Shown: positions 17,459 to 26,954 of the stretch, piece by piece
How positions within the stretch are numbered: position 1 is the stretch's first letter
Layout: each line of letters opens with the position of its first letter
Assembly (NCBI GenBank): GCA_963765585.1
Contig: CAVXXB010000002.1
Span: forward strand, 186,001 to 250,000
From: CAVXXB01 sp963765585
GTDB lineage: Bacteria; Calditrichota; Calditrichia; JAJRVZ01
DNA length: 64,000 bases
Reading direction: 5' to 3'
Made by a program: the position numbers and the translations under genes
The notes under the pieces: generated by a model
Told to the model about the DNA's origin: nothing
The model's database searches: none
What the model saw: the letters and a program-made list of their open reading frames with translations, nothing else

Positions 17459-18310
17459 TTATCTGTAATCGTAAAATCCCTTCCCGGTCTTTCTACCAAG
17501 ATAACCCGCAGCAACCATCTTTTTAAGCAGTGGACAGGGACGATATTTGGTATCACCCAATCCGCTATGTAACACATCCATAATTGATAAACAAACATCA
17601 AGGCCAATAAAGTCCGCCAATGTCAACGGGCCCATAGGATGTGCCATTCCCAATTTCATAACCTGATCAATTGCATCGCGATCGGCCACCCCCTCCATCA
17701 GACAATATATTGCCTCATTTATCATAGGCATCAATACCCGATTTGAAATAAACCCGGGATAATCATTGACTTCCACCGGATGCTTATCCAAATCCAGGGA
17801 GATACCCTTAATCTGATTATAGGTTTCATCAGAAGTGGCCAAACCTCTGATAATTTCTATCAGTTTCATAACCGGAACCGGATTCATAAAATGCATACCG
17901 ATCACTTTATCTGCCCGTTTTGTTTTGGCTGCCAGTTCTGTAATCGATATTGAAGAGGTATTAGAAGCCAGAATACAATTTTCCGGACAGGTATTATCCA
18001 GATCAGTAAAAATTCTGGCTTTCAAATCCAGGTCCTCACTAACTGCTTCAATCACCAGGGTGGTCTTTTCAAGTGATTGATAATCGCTTTGCAGGGAAAT
18101 ATTTTTTATTGTTTCTTCTTTTTGCTGCCCGTTTATAATTTGTTTTTTTTCTTGTCGATCCAGATTTTTTTCAATTGCCTTCAGAGCATTATTTAGTATT
18201 TCCTTATTTAAATCAATAAGCGCTACCTGATAGCCTTTAGCAGCAAATACATGGGCAATTCCGTTACCCATGGTTCCTGCACCAATTACAGCAATGTTTT
18301 TAGATGACAT
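17459..18310 (-). CDS. hbd: 3-hydroxybutyryl-CoA / 3-hydroxyacyl-CoA dehydrogenase
   Basis: The product is 283 residues. The NAD-binding loop is VIGAGTMGNGIAHVFA and the catalytic region is GMHFMNPVPVMKLIEII, with His as general base. The C-terminal helical domain has PGFISNRVLMPMINEA and ends GRKTGKGFYDYR. It oxidises 3-hydroxybutyryl-CoA to acetoacetyl-CoA or the reverse. GGAGG precedes the ATG. It lies 15 bases after the thiolase gene, giving a thiolase-hydroxyacyl dehydrogenase pair for short-chain acyl-CoA metabolism (fermentative, beta-oxidation or polyhydroxybutyrate related). Crotonase and acyl-CoA dehydrogenase genes are not in the window. Confidence 0.94.
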   Translation of the reverse strand: MSSKNIAVIGAGTMGNGIAHVFAAKGYQVALIDLNKEILNNALKAIEKNLDRQEKKQIINGQQKEETIKNISLQSDYQSLEKTTLVIEAVSEDLDLKARIFTDLDNTCPENCILASNTSSISITELAAKTKRADKVIGMHFMNPVPVMKLIEIIRGLATSDETYNQIKGISLDLDKHPVEVNDYPGFISNRVLMPMINEAIYCLMEGVADRDAIDQVMKLGMAHPMGPLTLADFIGLDVCLSIMDVLHSGLGDTKYRPCPLLKKMVAAGYLGRKTGKGFYDYR

Positions 18311-18325
18311 AATTCCTCCAGGTAA

Positions 18326-19510
18326 TTACATCTCTACTATTATTGAAGATGCTTCACCTCCACCAATGCACAAACTTGCCATGCCATATTTTTTATTATA
18401 CCTGCGCAGTGCATACAATAGTGTTACTAAAATACGCGTGCCTGAGGCACCAATGGGATGTCCCAATGCAACAGCACCACCATGTACATTCACTTTGTCC
18501 ATATCTAACTTCAGGATATCATTTACAGCCAGTGACACAACGGAGAAAGCTTCATTTATCTCAAACAAATCAATCATGTCGATATTTATATTTGCCTTTT
18601 TCAGTACTTTTTTTATGGCATCTGCAGGGGCTGTGGTAAACCATTCAGGTGCCTTTGCCGCCGACGCCTGAGAAACTATCTTTGCCAGGGGTTTCACGCC
18701 ATGTTTTTCAGCCGCATCCCGGGACATTATTACAACCGCTGCCGCACCATCATTTAAAGAAGACGCATTCGCGGCGGTTACTGTTCCATCTTTCTCAAAT
18801 ACTGCTTTTAAGTTCGATATTTTATCAAAACTCACACGGGATGGTTCTTCATCTTTTGAAATAATCATCGGCTCGCCTTTGCGTTGTGGAATAGACACAG
18901 GGATGATCTCCTCATCAAAATATCCACTCTTTTGTGCAGCCAGGGCACGTTCATAACTCATACGACAAAAATCATCCTGACGATCACGACTGATGTTGCA
19001 TTCCCTGGCACATAATTCGGCTGCACTACCCATGTGATAATCATTATACACATCCCACAGACCATCCTGTATCATTCCGTCGATCAGTTTTTTATGCCCC
19101 ATTTTCAAACCATTACGCCCACCCTGAAGGTAAAATGGTACATTGCTCATACTTTCCATACCACCGGCAACAACGATATCCGCATCCCCTGTCATAATAG
19201 CCTGGGCACCGAGCATAACTGATTTTAAACCAGAACCGCATACTTTATTTATAGTCATACATTCAACTGAGACAGGTAGCCCGGCCCCCAATGCAGCCTG
19301 TCTGGCCGGCGCCTGACCTTCACCTGCTGAAAGAACATTACCCATTATTACTTCATCAACATCCGAATTCTGAATTCCTGCCCGTTCAACAGCGTTTTTA
19401 ATTACGATACTACCAAGCTGTGGTGCGGTGAAGCTACTCAGTGCGGATAGGAATGATCCAATCGGCGTACGAATAGCGCTGGCAATTACGACATCGCGAA
19501 AAGAGCTCAT
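18326..19510 (-). CDS. Acetyl-CoA C-acetyltransferase (thiolase)
   Basis: The product is 394 residues. The acyl-accepting Cys is in INKVCGSGLKSV (about 90), the family motif NEAFSVVSLAV contains catalytic Asn-Glu, His is in GGAVALGHPIGASG and the second Cys is in SLCIGGGEASS. It is full length for a type II biosynthetic or degradative thiolase and condenses two acetyl-CoA or cleaves acetoacetyl-CoA. GGGAG lies upstream. It is directly followed by the 3-hydroxyacyl-CoA dehydrogenase gene. Confidence 0.94.
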   Translation of the reverse strand: MSSFRDVVIASAIRTPIGSFLSALSSFTAPQLGSIVIKNAVERAGIQNSDVDEVIMGNVLSAGEGQAPARQAALGAGLPVSVECMTINKVCGSGLKSVMLGAQAIMTGDADIVVAGGMESMSNVPFYLQGGRNGLKMGHKKLIDGMIQDGLWDVYNDYHMGSAAELCARECNISRDRQDDFCRMSYERALAAQKSGYFDEEIIPVSIPQRKGEPMIISKDEEPSRVSFDKISNLKAVFEKDGTVTAANASSLNDGAAAVVIMSRDAAEKHGVKPLAKIVSQASAAKAPEWFTTAPADAIKKVLKKANINIDMIDLFEINEAFSVVSLAVNDILKLDMDKVNVHGGAVALGHPIGASGTRILVTLLYALRRYNKKYGMASLCIGGGEASSIIVEM

Positions 19511-19569
19511 ATGTTGCTCCCTATTTGCTGGAAACTAAGATTTGAATGTACTTATTTTATATTTTTAAT

Positions 19570-20565
19570 TCAAGAATCAGCTTTACCTGACTTATTCTGT
19601 TCGTCCCGTGCATATGCATTAATTATATCTTTTACTAACTTGTGCCGCACGACATCTTTGTCATCCAGATAGATAAATTTGAGTCCATCAATATTTTTTA
19701 GAATATCCTGAATGCCAACCAGTCCGGAGTTGGCGGGTTTTGGCAGATCAATCTGAGTGATATCGCCATTAATTATACATTTCGAATTGAAACCCAAGCG
19801 TGTTAAGAACATTTTCATTTGCAGAAAAGTACAATTTTGTCCTTCATCTAAGATTACAAATGCATTATTTAACGTTCTGCCACGCATAAAAGCAAGCGGG
19901 ATAACCTCAATAACTCCCTGTTCCAGATATTTTTTTAACACATCAGCAGGAAGCATATCCGTCAAGGCATCATATAGCGGACTTAAGTATGGATTTATTT
20001 TCTCACGGTAATCCCCTGGCAGAAATCCCAGGCTTTCACCTGCCTCAACAGCAGGTCTGGATAAAACAATCTTACTGATTAATTTTTTATTCAGGTATGC
20101 AATAGCAAGCGCAACTGAGAGATAGGTTTTGCCTGTTCCTGCGGGTCCAATACAAAATACAATATCATTTTCCTTCACATCAGAGACGTATGTGATCTGA
20201 CCGGGAGTAGTTGGTTTAACATATCCATACGGTGTAAACAGGATAACCGAATCGAGCTCATCTTTACTTTTTTGATCGGTATTGTTTACAGCACCCGATT
20301 CACCCTTAATAATATTAATGGCGGTTAACAAATCCGAACGGCTTAGGTTTTTATTTGAATTAATTATAAAGACTAGTTCACTCATCAGGTTCTCAACCTG
20401 TTGTACCTGTGATTTTTCTCCAGAAACTTTTATAGTATCGCCGCGGGCAATGAGAATAACATCAAAATATTCCTCAATTATTTTAAGATTACGGTCATTT
20501 GCACCACAAAATATCAAAGGATCCGTTTTCTGTAAGCCGAATTGAATATCAATTTTATCACTCAA
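19570..20565 (-). CDS. phoH: PhoH-family ATPase
   Basis: The product is 331 residues from a TTG start with GGAG seven bases upstream. The N-terminal KH-like region (about 20-90) is followed by the PhoH P-loop domain: FCIGPAGTGKTYLSVALAI (Walker A), VILDEGQNCTFLQMKMFLTRLG (Walker B) and CIINGDITQIDLP. PhoH proteins bind RNA and ATP and are linked to RNA processing or phosphate stress. The usual partner ybeY is not next to it; thiolase follows on the same strand after about 60 bases. Confidence 0.93.
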   Translation of the reverse strand: MSDKIDIQFGLQKTDPLIFCGANDRNLKIIEEYFDVILIARGDTIKVSGEKSQVQQVENLMSELVFIINSNKNLSRSDLLTAINIIKGESGAVNNTDQKSKDELDSVILFTPYGYVKPTTPGQITYVSDVKENDIVFCIGPAGTGKTYLSVALAIAYLNKKLISKIVLSRPAVEAGESLGFLPGDYREKINPYLSPLYDALTDMLPADVLKKYLEQGVIEVIPLAFMRGRTLNNAFVILDEGQNCTFLQMKMFLTRLGFNSKCIINGDITQIDLPKPANSGLVGIQDILKNIDGLKFIYLDDKDVVRHKLVKDIINAYARDEQNKSGKADS

Positions 20566-20660
20566 ATCATTACTCCATGAATAAAAAATATAGGATCATA
20601 CCTGTTGGAAAATTACCAATCCTAATGGGATTCGCAAAATTTCCTGGGTAGTAATCCATA

Positions 20661-20697
20661 CAAAAAAAGCCCTTAATCTTCCGATTAAGAGCTTTTA
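20661..20697 (-). terminator. Terminator of the LysM gene
   Basis: Ten-base arms GCCCTTAATC (20669-20678) and GATTAAGAGC (20683-20692) enclose the loop TTCC. On the minus strand they are followed by eight or so T. It lies about 50 bases after the LysM stop codon. Confidence 0.85.
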
Positions 20698-20742
20698 TAT
20701 AAATTTAAAATCTATTTAAAATAAAACTGTGGCAAACGTAAC

Positions 20743-21577
20743 TTAACGTTGTATGCTAAGTACTGTATAAGGATAGATCACATTAGGATCAGCTACGACA
20801 CCCTTATTGGTTTCATAAAGTTTTTGCCACTGGAATGGACTACCATAAACATTTGAGTATCCGGCAATCTTAGACAGGAATTCACCTTTTTGTACCAGAT
20901 GCTCATTTGGACCCACATCTCTTGGTATCCGGAAAATCTGGTCAGGATGAATCATATCAGGATTTTTGATCTGATCGGTATTGGAAGTATAAATTCTCAT
21001 CCATGCATATGCATCGCCATAGATTTCTGATTTATTTGCAATACGCCACAGATAATCACCACGCATAACTGTGTAGGTATCCGGTTCTGCTGGTTTACCT
21101 TTTTCTTCGATCTGCATAATCAGGCTCTCGATGCTACTTAAAGCAGACTTCATTTTCTGATAACAGAGCCAGGTTATTTCCCTGCATTTCAGCCAAACGC
21201 TCTTTAAGTGCAGGAATTTCATTCTTTCTGCGATAAATTTCATCGGGTGTCATGCTGAGCATGGCATTCGCATCTGAACGAAGAGCCGCAATTTGTTTTT
21301 TAAACTCTTCATTTTCTTCACGTGAAGAACCTAATGCGGCATAGATAGCATCCCATTCGCTATCAATGGCGGCCTGGGTTTCTTCATTACACTTTGTCGC
21401 TTCTGCTAAGCGTGCATCTTCATCTGTAATGGCTTTTTGAGCAGCATCCAGACGTCCCTGCCATTCCTGAAGCAGAGCATTGTATTGATCCATATCCATC
21501 TCTTCATAATTATATGACTGGGCGAAGAGAAAAGAAGAACCAATCAAGACGAGTAGTACTAATGTCACGAATTTCAT
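20743..21577 (-). CDS. Secreted coiled-coil protein with two LysM-like domains, one frame break
   Basis: The ATG at 21577 has a perfect AGGAGG. The N-terminus is a signal peptide (VTLVLLVLIGSSFLFAQ) followed by about 110 residues of predicted coiled coil. The frame breaks at about 21145-21149, and the continuation (SALSSIESLIMQIEE) leads into LysM-type repeats: YTVMRGDYLWRIANKSEIYG and HLVQKGEFLSKIAGYSNVYG, each followed by the W-x-x-[IL]-Y pattern and a P-x-x-I core. LysM domains bind peptidoglycan, so this is probably a periplasmic wall-associated structural protein of about 277 residues. Removing one base restores the frame. It follows a small lipoprotein gene by 33 bases. Confidence 0.78.
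21314..21329. other. 16-bp perfect palindrome around TTCACGTGAA
   Basis: TTCTTCACGTGAAGAA is a perfect palindrome whose central ten bases equal those of the ParB target parS. The outer bases differ from the parS consensus at four positions. It lies inside the coding part of the LysM gene and may be chance. Confidence 0.25.
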
Positions 21578-21610
21578 ATTTGACGCCTCCTAATAATTTG
21601 CCGGTTTTTA

Positions 21611-21890
21611 TTAACCTTCTGCCTTTTTGGCTTCCAATTTCTGCAGAACCATTTCATGTTCTTTTTTTACTTTGTCCAGTTCTTGCTTTTTTGCCTGGCA
21701 TTTTGCCTCTAAATCGCTTGCCTCTTGTTTTTTATCAGCAAGAGTTTGTTCCGCTGCTAATGCTGCAGTCTTGGTTTCTTCTAACATCTTAATCTGCTCT
21801 TCGTCGGGCGAAGAACTGCAAGCAGCCAGAAGGCCGGCGACCATAAACAGAGCTAACAATAGCCTTAGCCTTTGATGAAAATGACTTCAT
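21611..21890 (-). CDS. Small coiled-coil lipoprotein (Lpp-like), start separated by a frame break
   Basis: The readable frame from 21859 encodes LFMVAGLLAAC-SSS, a classic lipobox, followed by about 65 residues of Lys/Glu/Ala-rich heptads typical of coiled coils. The only good ribosome binding site (GAGGAGG) precedes an ATG at 21890 whose product MKSFSSKAKA is a perfect signal-peptide n-region but one base out of frame with the rest. One base too many near 21851-21860 explains this. The protein probably forms a trimeric rod anchored in a membrane. It is followed by the LysM gene. Confidence 0.65.
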
Positions 21891-22095
21891 TGTAAGAGCC
21901 TCCTCAAATGGTTAGTATATAAACAACTTTTTAAGGTAATAAATTAGAATTTAATTGTCAAGTACTACTAATTCAACCTTGTTTATTTATTTCACAAAGA
22001 AAATCTTTTAGTAAAAACTACAGGAAAGAACCAAATAAAATAAACGCCCCTTTATTGTAACCTTATATATTTATTCTCGGCTACATGTATGAAAC

Positions 22096-23865
22096 TTAAC
22101 TATTTTTTTTCAATATTGAAAGCCCTAAATCATCTAATTGCTTTTTTTCTACATCCGTAGGAGCCCCATCCATTAAAGACATTCCCGAACTAGTTTTGGG
22201 GAATGCGATTACATCTCTTATGGATCCGGCCCGGGTGAGAATCATTACCAGACGATCAAGACCAAATGCGATTCCACCATGGGGTGGTGCACCAAATTCC
22301 AAGGCATTTAGCAAGAAACCAAATTTATTTTCGGCCTCAGTATCAGAGATTTGTAACATTTGAAAGACCTTTTTCTGCATGTTACTTGTATGAATACGAA
22401 TACTGCCTCCGGCTATTTCATGACCATTAATAACGAGGTCATATGCACGAGCACGAACATTGCCTGGATCTGTCTCCAGCATATCAAGATCTTTCTTCTG
22501 AGGTGCCGTAAAAGGATGGTGGCGGGCCACATATCTTTTTTCTTCGTCATCATACTCAAGCATAGGGAAATCAACAACCCAGAGAAAACTATCTTTTGAC
22601 CGATCAATTAATTCAAGTTCATCGGCCAAATGTAATCTCAATTCACCTAAATAAGGCAATGTTTCATCAGAAGAACCGGCCATAATAAATGCAATGTTCG
22701 ATTCATCCAGACCCAGTTCAGCAATAATATTTTTTTTCTCATCATCACTAAGAAACTTGGCAATTGAACCCTCGATCTGATCATTTCGACTCCGTAACCA
22801 GATTAGTCCTGTTGCGCCAAGAGATTTGGCAAAATCAGTTACCCGATCAATGATCTTGCGTGTAAAATGTTGGTTATCCTTTACTACCAGCCCGGCAATA
22901 ATGCCCTTATTCTCATTGACCTGTTGCAAAACACGAAATTCAGTATTTTTAAATATTGAAGTGATGTCATTTATCTCGAGGCCGAATCGGAGGTCAGGTT
23001 TATCAGAGCCGTATTTTTTCATTGCCTCAGCATATGGCAGACGTATAAACTTTTCTTTTAAGTTTAACCCCTTAATCTTTTGAAAAATAGTTTTTACAAG
23101 ATTTTCAGCCACCTCCATTACATCATTCTCATCTACGAAAGACATCTCAACATCTATCTGGGTAAACTCCGGCTGGCGGTCCTTCCTCAGGTCTTCATCA
23201 CGAAAGCACTTAACAATTTGATAATATTTATCAAAGCCTGATATCATTAAAATTTGTTTATATGTTTGCGGGGACTGAGGCAGAGCATAAAATTTACCAT
23301 GATAATTTCTGCTGGGAACCAAAAAGTCTCTCGCCCCTTCCGGCGTACTTTTCATGAGAATTGGCGTTTCAATCTCAACGAAATTCAGCGAATCAAAATA
23401 ATCCCGGGTATACTTATAAATTTTGCTCCGCATTATTAAATTTGATTGTAAAGACGTTCGTCGCAGATCAAGATAACGATACTGTAGTCTCAACTCATCA
23501 TTAATTTGGATGTCACTGTCAATTTCAAATGGGGTTGTTTTTGAATTATTAAGGATTTCAAAATCCAATACAGCCACTTCTATTTCACCAGTGGCAAGAT
23601 TTTTATTTTTTGTGCCTTCGGGACGGACCTGTACGGTACCATGTAATGCGATTACAAATTCATTTCTAAGTTTTTGCGCTTCTTTATGAATTTCACTATT
23701 TACAGTTGGATTAAATACGACCTGGGTTATGCCATAACGATCGCGCAAATCAATAAAAACGAGTCCTCCATGATCACGCCAGTTATTTACCCAGCCCATT
23801 AAACAAACTTTAGCCCCTTGTTCATTTAAAGTTAGTTCACCGCAATTATGAGTCCTCTTCTCCAT
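22096..23865 (-). CDS. aspS: Aspartyl-tRNA synthetase
   Basis: The product is about 589 residues, the length of bacterial-type AspRS with the GAD insertion. The OB-fold anticodon domain is at the N-terminus (CLMGWVNNWRDHGGLVFIDLRDR). Class II motif 2 is FRDEDLRKDRQPEFTQID, and motif 3 is GIAFGLDRLVM. The GAD domain lies at about 285-420. It charges tRNA-Asp (or Asp/Asn). The ATG at 23865 is preferred to the GTG at 23868. The gene follows the AgmX cluster, but a strong terminator separates them. Confidence 0.97.
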   Translation of the reverse strand: MEKRTHNCGELTLNEQGAKVCLMGWVNNWRDHGGLVFIDLRDRYGITQVVFNPTVNSEIHKEAQKLRNEFVIALHGTVQVRPEGTKNKNLATGEIEVAVLDFEILNNSKTTPFEIDSDIQINDELRLQYRYLDLRRTSLQSNLIMRSKIYKYTRDYFDSLNFVEIETPILMKSTPEGARDFLVPSRNYHGKFYALPQSPQTYKQILMISGFDKYYQIVKCFRDEDLRKDRQPEFTQIDVEMSFVDENDVMEVAENLVKTIFQKIKGLNLKEKFIRLPYAEAMKKYGSDKPDLRFGLEINDITSIFKNTEFRVLQQVNENKGIIAGLVVKDNQHFTRKIIDRVTDFAKSLGATGLIWLRSRNDQIEGSIAKFLSDDEKKNIIAELGLDESNIAFIMAGSSDETLPYLGELRLHLADELELIDRSKDSFLWVVDFPMLEYDDEEKRYVARHHPFTAPQKKDLDMLETDPGNVRARAYDLVINGHEIAGGSIRIHTSNMQKKVFQMLQISDTEAENKFGFLLNALEFGAPPHGGIAFGLDRLVMILTRAGSIRDVIAFPKTSSGMSLMDGAPTDVEKKQLDDLGLSILKKNS

Positions 23866-24003
23866 CACCTATTCCCCAAGATTTCACATCCCTGTTTTTA
23901 TTACATAATCTAATTAGTTCTTAATTTTATATTGTCTATCGTTTTTTTCTGAGTTCGTTGAGGTTGTATTTCAGAATTGCGAATATAACAAATCGGCAGA
24001 TAT

Positions 24004-24030
24004 AAAAAAAGCCACTATTTTAGTGGCTTT
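24004..24030 (-). terminator. Terminator of the TPR-TolQR-AgmX cluster
   Basis: The arms AAAGCCACTA and TAGTGGCTTT pair perfectly around the short loop TTT, and the stem is followed by a T run on the minus strand. It lies 26 bases after the corrected stop codon of the AgmX-tail gene. Confidence 0.9.
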
Positions 24031-24055
24031 CTTTAAATCATATGTCACTTATATT

Positions 24056-25146
24056 TTATCCAAAGATGTATTTTTGACGTACTGTAACATCGCCTTCGGA
24101 TTTATCAATTGGTTTAAATCTCCAACCGCGAAGCCTGCCGGTGATACAGACTTTCCACTTTTTTATTACGCAGAGAAGACTGGGTAATCCTTACGTTTTT
24201 CACCCGGCCGTTATATCCAACCACAAATTCTACAAGGACATCACCTTTAAGATTTGGGTTGAGTTTTGCTTCTCTTTTGTAACAATATTCAACCGCATCA
24301 TTGTGACTGTTTATGACACGCGACAGTTCTTCACCACTTCGGTTAGCAGATTTTGAACCCTTTCCGGATACACGTGCAGCATCCAGGGCCATTGAGATGG
24401 AACCCTTTCGGCCGATATTTGCAGAACCTGCCGAGCCAACGCCGGATAGTAATTCATTTACGTCAGCACTTCCTGTTACTCTACCGCCGCCACCACGACT
24501 TCCCAGACGAGATTTTTGTCCGGCTGAGCTGGCTGTTGCAAGGCCACCAACACTGGAGAGTATAGCGTTTAAATCACCGGTGCCTCCACCGGCGTCACCC
24601 AGGACGTCAGCAACCGCGTCACCGCTACCGCCACCACCACCTGCGGAGAGAACACCAAGCACACCGGTACCTGCGACCTGTTGCTCCATCTGCCGGCGCG
24701 CAGCGCTACGTTCTGCTGCTGCCGCTCTTCGAGCCTCGGCAACCTCTTTTGCAGAAGGACCACGGGCTTCTCCCTGGCGACCTTCATCACGTTCTGCACG
24801 GGCATCTGCCTCCGGTTCTTCTTCAGACTTCACCGCCCATTTCAAGACCTTCTTCTTCCACTTCAGCAACGTCCAGCGGATCAACAATCGCTGCCTGATA
24901 AAATTTTTCCAGATAGCTTTGCCGGGCTGCAGCCGCTGCCGCCGCATCATCAAACTCTGTATTTCCAAGTATGGTCACTAAGGTATAGACAGTTGCCCAT
25001 GAAATCAAAACAATCAGGAAGAATCTTTTATCAAGATCTTCCCAGATGTTGCGTTCGAATTCACTGGGAAATCCTGCGAGTCTGAAAGCACCTGCGGCGG
25101 GTTTTTTTGCACCCTCTGCTTTTGGCTGTTTTTTATCTTGACTCAT
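24056..25146 (-). CDS. AgmX/PglI C-terminal-domain protein (TonB-like), two frame breaks
   Basis: The ATG at 25146 starts a cytoplasmic head followed by one membrane helix (FFLIVLISWATVYTLVTIL, about 42-60). After a break at 24825-24829 the sequence continues as an acidic EEEPEAD region and a long Gly/Ser/Ala-rich spacer. It ends with an AgmX/PglI domain: INSHNDAVEYCYKREAKLNPNL, GDVLVEFVVGYNGRV, and QSSLRNKKVESCI. A second break at 24148-24152 hides the true end, GRLRGWRFKPIDKSEGDV and QKYIFG, with a TAA at 24056. The Cys pair (YCY, SCI) is characteristic of this domain. Architecture (TM, disordered spacer, periplasmic TonB-like tail) fits an envelope-spanning energy transducer driven by the TolQ/TolR proteins encoded just upstream. 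Myxobacterial GltG/GltJ have the same tail. Confidence 0.82.
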
Positions 25147-25186
25147 TATAAACCTTTATTATTATCAGTAATTTAATTTTATTCCA

Positions 25187-25675
25187 TTATTGCGCAGCTT
25201 GTACCGTAAGTAATCGCATTTTATAAAAATCCGATTTACTACAGGTATACATTACCTTAAACAAAGTTTCAAATGGAATGCCTTTATCCCCCTGAATGAT
25301 AACTTCGTGAGTAAATTCTTTACCAGCTTCAATTTCAAGTTGCCTCTCTTTATTGGCATACTCCTGAAGCTTTGTCATTAATGGAAGGATGGCGATTTCA
25401 TTCTTATCAATATCACCCGTGGGCATCAGAGGAATTTCATTAACCAAAATCACGTCTGATGCAATAGAAACGTTTACTTCTTTCTTTGGCTTTTGTGTAC
25501 GCTGAGATTCAGGCAAAGCAAGACTCTCGCTTTGTGACGCCAGCGCGCCGTCTGTCGAATAAGATTTCAACAGAAAAAGAAGGATAATCGTCATCATATC
25601 CATCATAGAATTCATATTCAGGGTGCCCTCTTGGGCCGTATCATGTTTCTTTGATGCAGATGGTTTAAATGCCAT
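25187..25675 (-). CDS. ExbD/TolR-family protein, canonical Asp
   Basis: The product is 162 residues with GAGG upstream. A short cytoplasmic N-terminus (MAFKPS) precedes a single membrane helix, MDMMTIILLFLL. Its Asp is at the position of the proton-carrying residue of ExbD and TolR. The periplasmic domain (VNVSIASDVILVNEIPL ... EVIIQGDKGIPFETLFKVMYTC) has the usual strand-helix pattern. With the ExbB-like protein it should form a proton channel that energises an envelope machine. It is the second of two ExbD genes in the cluster. Confidence 0.9.
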   Translation of the reverse strand: MAFKPSASKKHDTAQEGTLNMNSMMDMMTIILLFLLKSYSTDGALASQSESLALPESQRTQKPKKEVNVSIASDVILVNEIPLMPTGDIDKNEIAILPLMTKLQEYANKERQLEIEAGKEFTHEVIIQGDKGIPFETLFKVMYTCSKSDFYKMRLLTVQAAQ

Positions 25676-25700
25676 TTATTATTTACCTCATCTTTGACAA

Positions 25701-26246
25701 CTAAAGTACTTGTCCAAAGTTTACACGTGGAAACAATGGTTGAATATTTCCCTCATCATCTTCATATTTAAGAATTACATCCATCACAGTGACAATTACC
25801 TGGTATTCGATATCGGCACCGGCAGTAATAATCGCGGTGTCTTTATCCACATAGCCCTTATCATTAATGACCTTTTTCAACTCAATCAGCTTTTCTTTGA
25901 GTAAATCATAGTCATAGTCACTGTCACCTGCCCGGGGAACAGTCGGTCCTTCGCCCCCCTCACCACTCATTACCGCACCGGCTGTCGCAAGACTAATTCC
26001 ATCACGGACAATCGCAATCTTCAGTCCAAGTCTCTTTTCTTTTTCTTTGTCCGGATTTTCTTCGCTTGTTCCACCCCCCCCGCCTTTTGAAGGTGGTAAA
26101 TCTATCTCAATGATGGATAGTTTTACCATTTCCACGCCAGCAAGGAGCAAAGGAATCAAAACAACCATCAGGTTCATAACGGGTTTAATATCGAGCTCCA
26201 TGTCGAGAGATTTCCCGCTTCGACGCATTGAAGGTTTAAAAGCCAT
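25701..26246 (-). CDS. ExbD/TolR-family protein with Asn in place of the membrane Asp
   Basis: The product is 181 residues and begins with the same MAFKPS as its neighbour. Its membrane helix reads VMNLMVVLIPLLLAG, so the proton-carrying Asp of the family is Asn. The periplasmic part starts with the family motif SIIEIDLPPS and has a Gly-rich insertion and an acidic loop before the C-terminal strand-helix domain (AIITAGADIEYQVIVTVMDVI). It is probably a structural partner of the other ExbD rather than the proton carrier (inference). It is encoded between ExbB and the second ExbD with 20-25 base gaps. Confidence 0.87.
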   Translation of the reverse strand: MAFKPSMRRSGKSLDMELDIKPVMNLMVVLIPLLLAGVEMVKLSIIEIDLPPSKGGGGGTSEENPDKEKEKRLGLKIAIVRDGISLATAGAVMSGEGGEGPTVPRAGDSDYDYDLLKEKLIELKKVINDKGYVDKDTAIITAGADIEYQVIVTVMDVILKYEDDEGNIQPLFPRVNFGQVL

Positions 26247-26266
26247 AATGAATCCTCAATTAGCGA

Positions 26267-26929
26267 TTAACGATTACCGGTAATTAAATTAATCAATTTT
26301 ACAAGATGCTCATCCATCTCATCGATGATTTTGGTTGTGGCATTTGTCAGATAAGTGTACACAATCAGACTAGGAATAGCCACCATAAGCCCAAAAATCG
26401 TTGTATTCATAGCAGCAGAAATACCAGCCGCCAGGAATCTGGTTTTATCCGCTTCCGGAATACCCTCACCACCAACCGCATTAAAAGCGAGAATCAGACC
26501 AAAGATCGTTCCCATCAGTCCGGTAAGTGTGGCAACATTTGCAAACATCGACAAATAATTGGTGCGTTCCTGTAATTTGGGAATAACTTCCAGTGTTCCC
26601 TCATCAACCGCATTCTGAATTGCACGAAAGTCAAGAGCATCACTCTCAATAGCTCTTTTTAACCCTCTGAGTACGACGAACGGTAACGCTTTTTGTTTGC
26701 CCTTGTCACAAAGAGCAATAGCGCGGTCCATATTACCACCGGCAACCAGTTTGCGAATCTCAGCCATGAATTTGTCAGCATTGATATTTGAGCGAATCAT
26801 AATATAATAAAATCGCTCAATTCCAATGGCCATAGCTAATGCAGCAAAAAGCGCGATGGCGTACATGAATACCCATGCATCTTCTGAGGTAGAAAATGAC
26901 TTTCCAAATTCGCTCATAAAGACATCCAT
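26267..26929 (-). CDS. MotA/TolQ/ExbB proton-channel protein
   Basis: The product is 220 residues with a perfect AGGAGG upstream. It has three membrane helices (about 21-38, 128-150 and 168-190). The family signature regions are VATLTGLMGTIFGLILAF and AAGISAAMNTTIFGLMVAIPSL. A cytoplasmic domain separates helices 1 and 2. It forms the pentameric channel around the ExbD helices. Since two ExbD genes follow, the set is one TolQ plus two TolR, as in the myxobacterial AglRQS motor. Confidence 0.93.
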   Translation of the reverse strand: MDVFMSEFGKSFSTSEDAWVFMYAIALFAALAMAIGIERFYYIMIRSNINADKFMAEIRKLVAGGNMDRAIALCDKGKQKALPFVVLRGLKRAIESDALDFRAIQNAVDEGTLEVIPKLQERTNYLSMFANVATLTGLMGTIFGLILAFNAVGGEGIPEADKTRFLAAGISAAMNTTIFGLMVAIPSLIVYTYLTNATTKIIDEMDEHLVKLINLITGNR

Positions 26930-26954
26930 TCAAATATCCTCCTAAATGTATTGT

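Noticed and set aside
17443..17607. N-terminal extension of nusB
   Set aside because: It overlaps the hydroxyacyl-CoA dehydrogenase end in another frame; NusB proteins begin near residue MKRSEERE.
24313..24981. 222-codon plus-strand frame rich in Pro, Ala and Ser
   Set aside because: It is antisense to the Gly/Ala-rich spacer of the AgmX protein, a usual source of long false frames.
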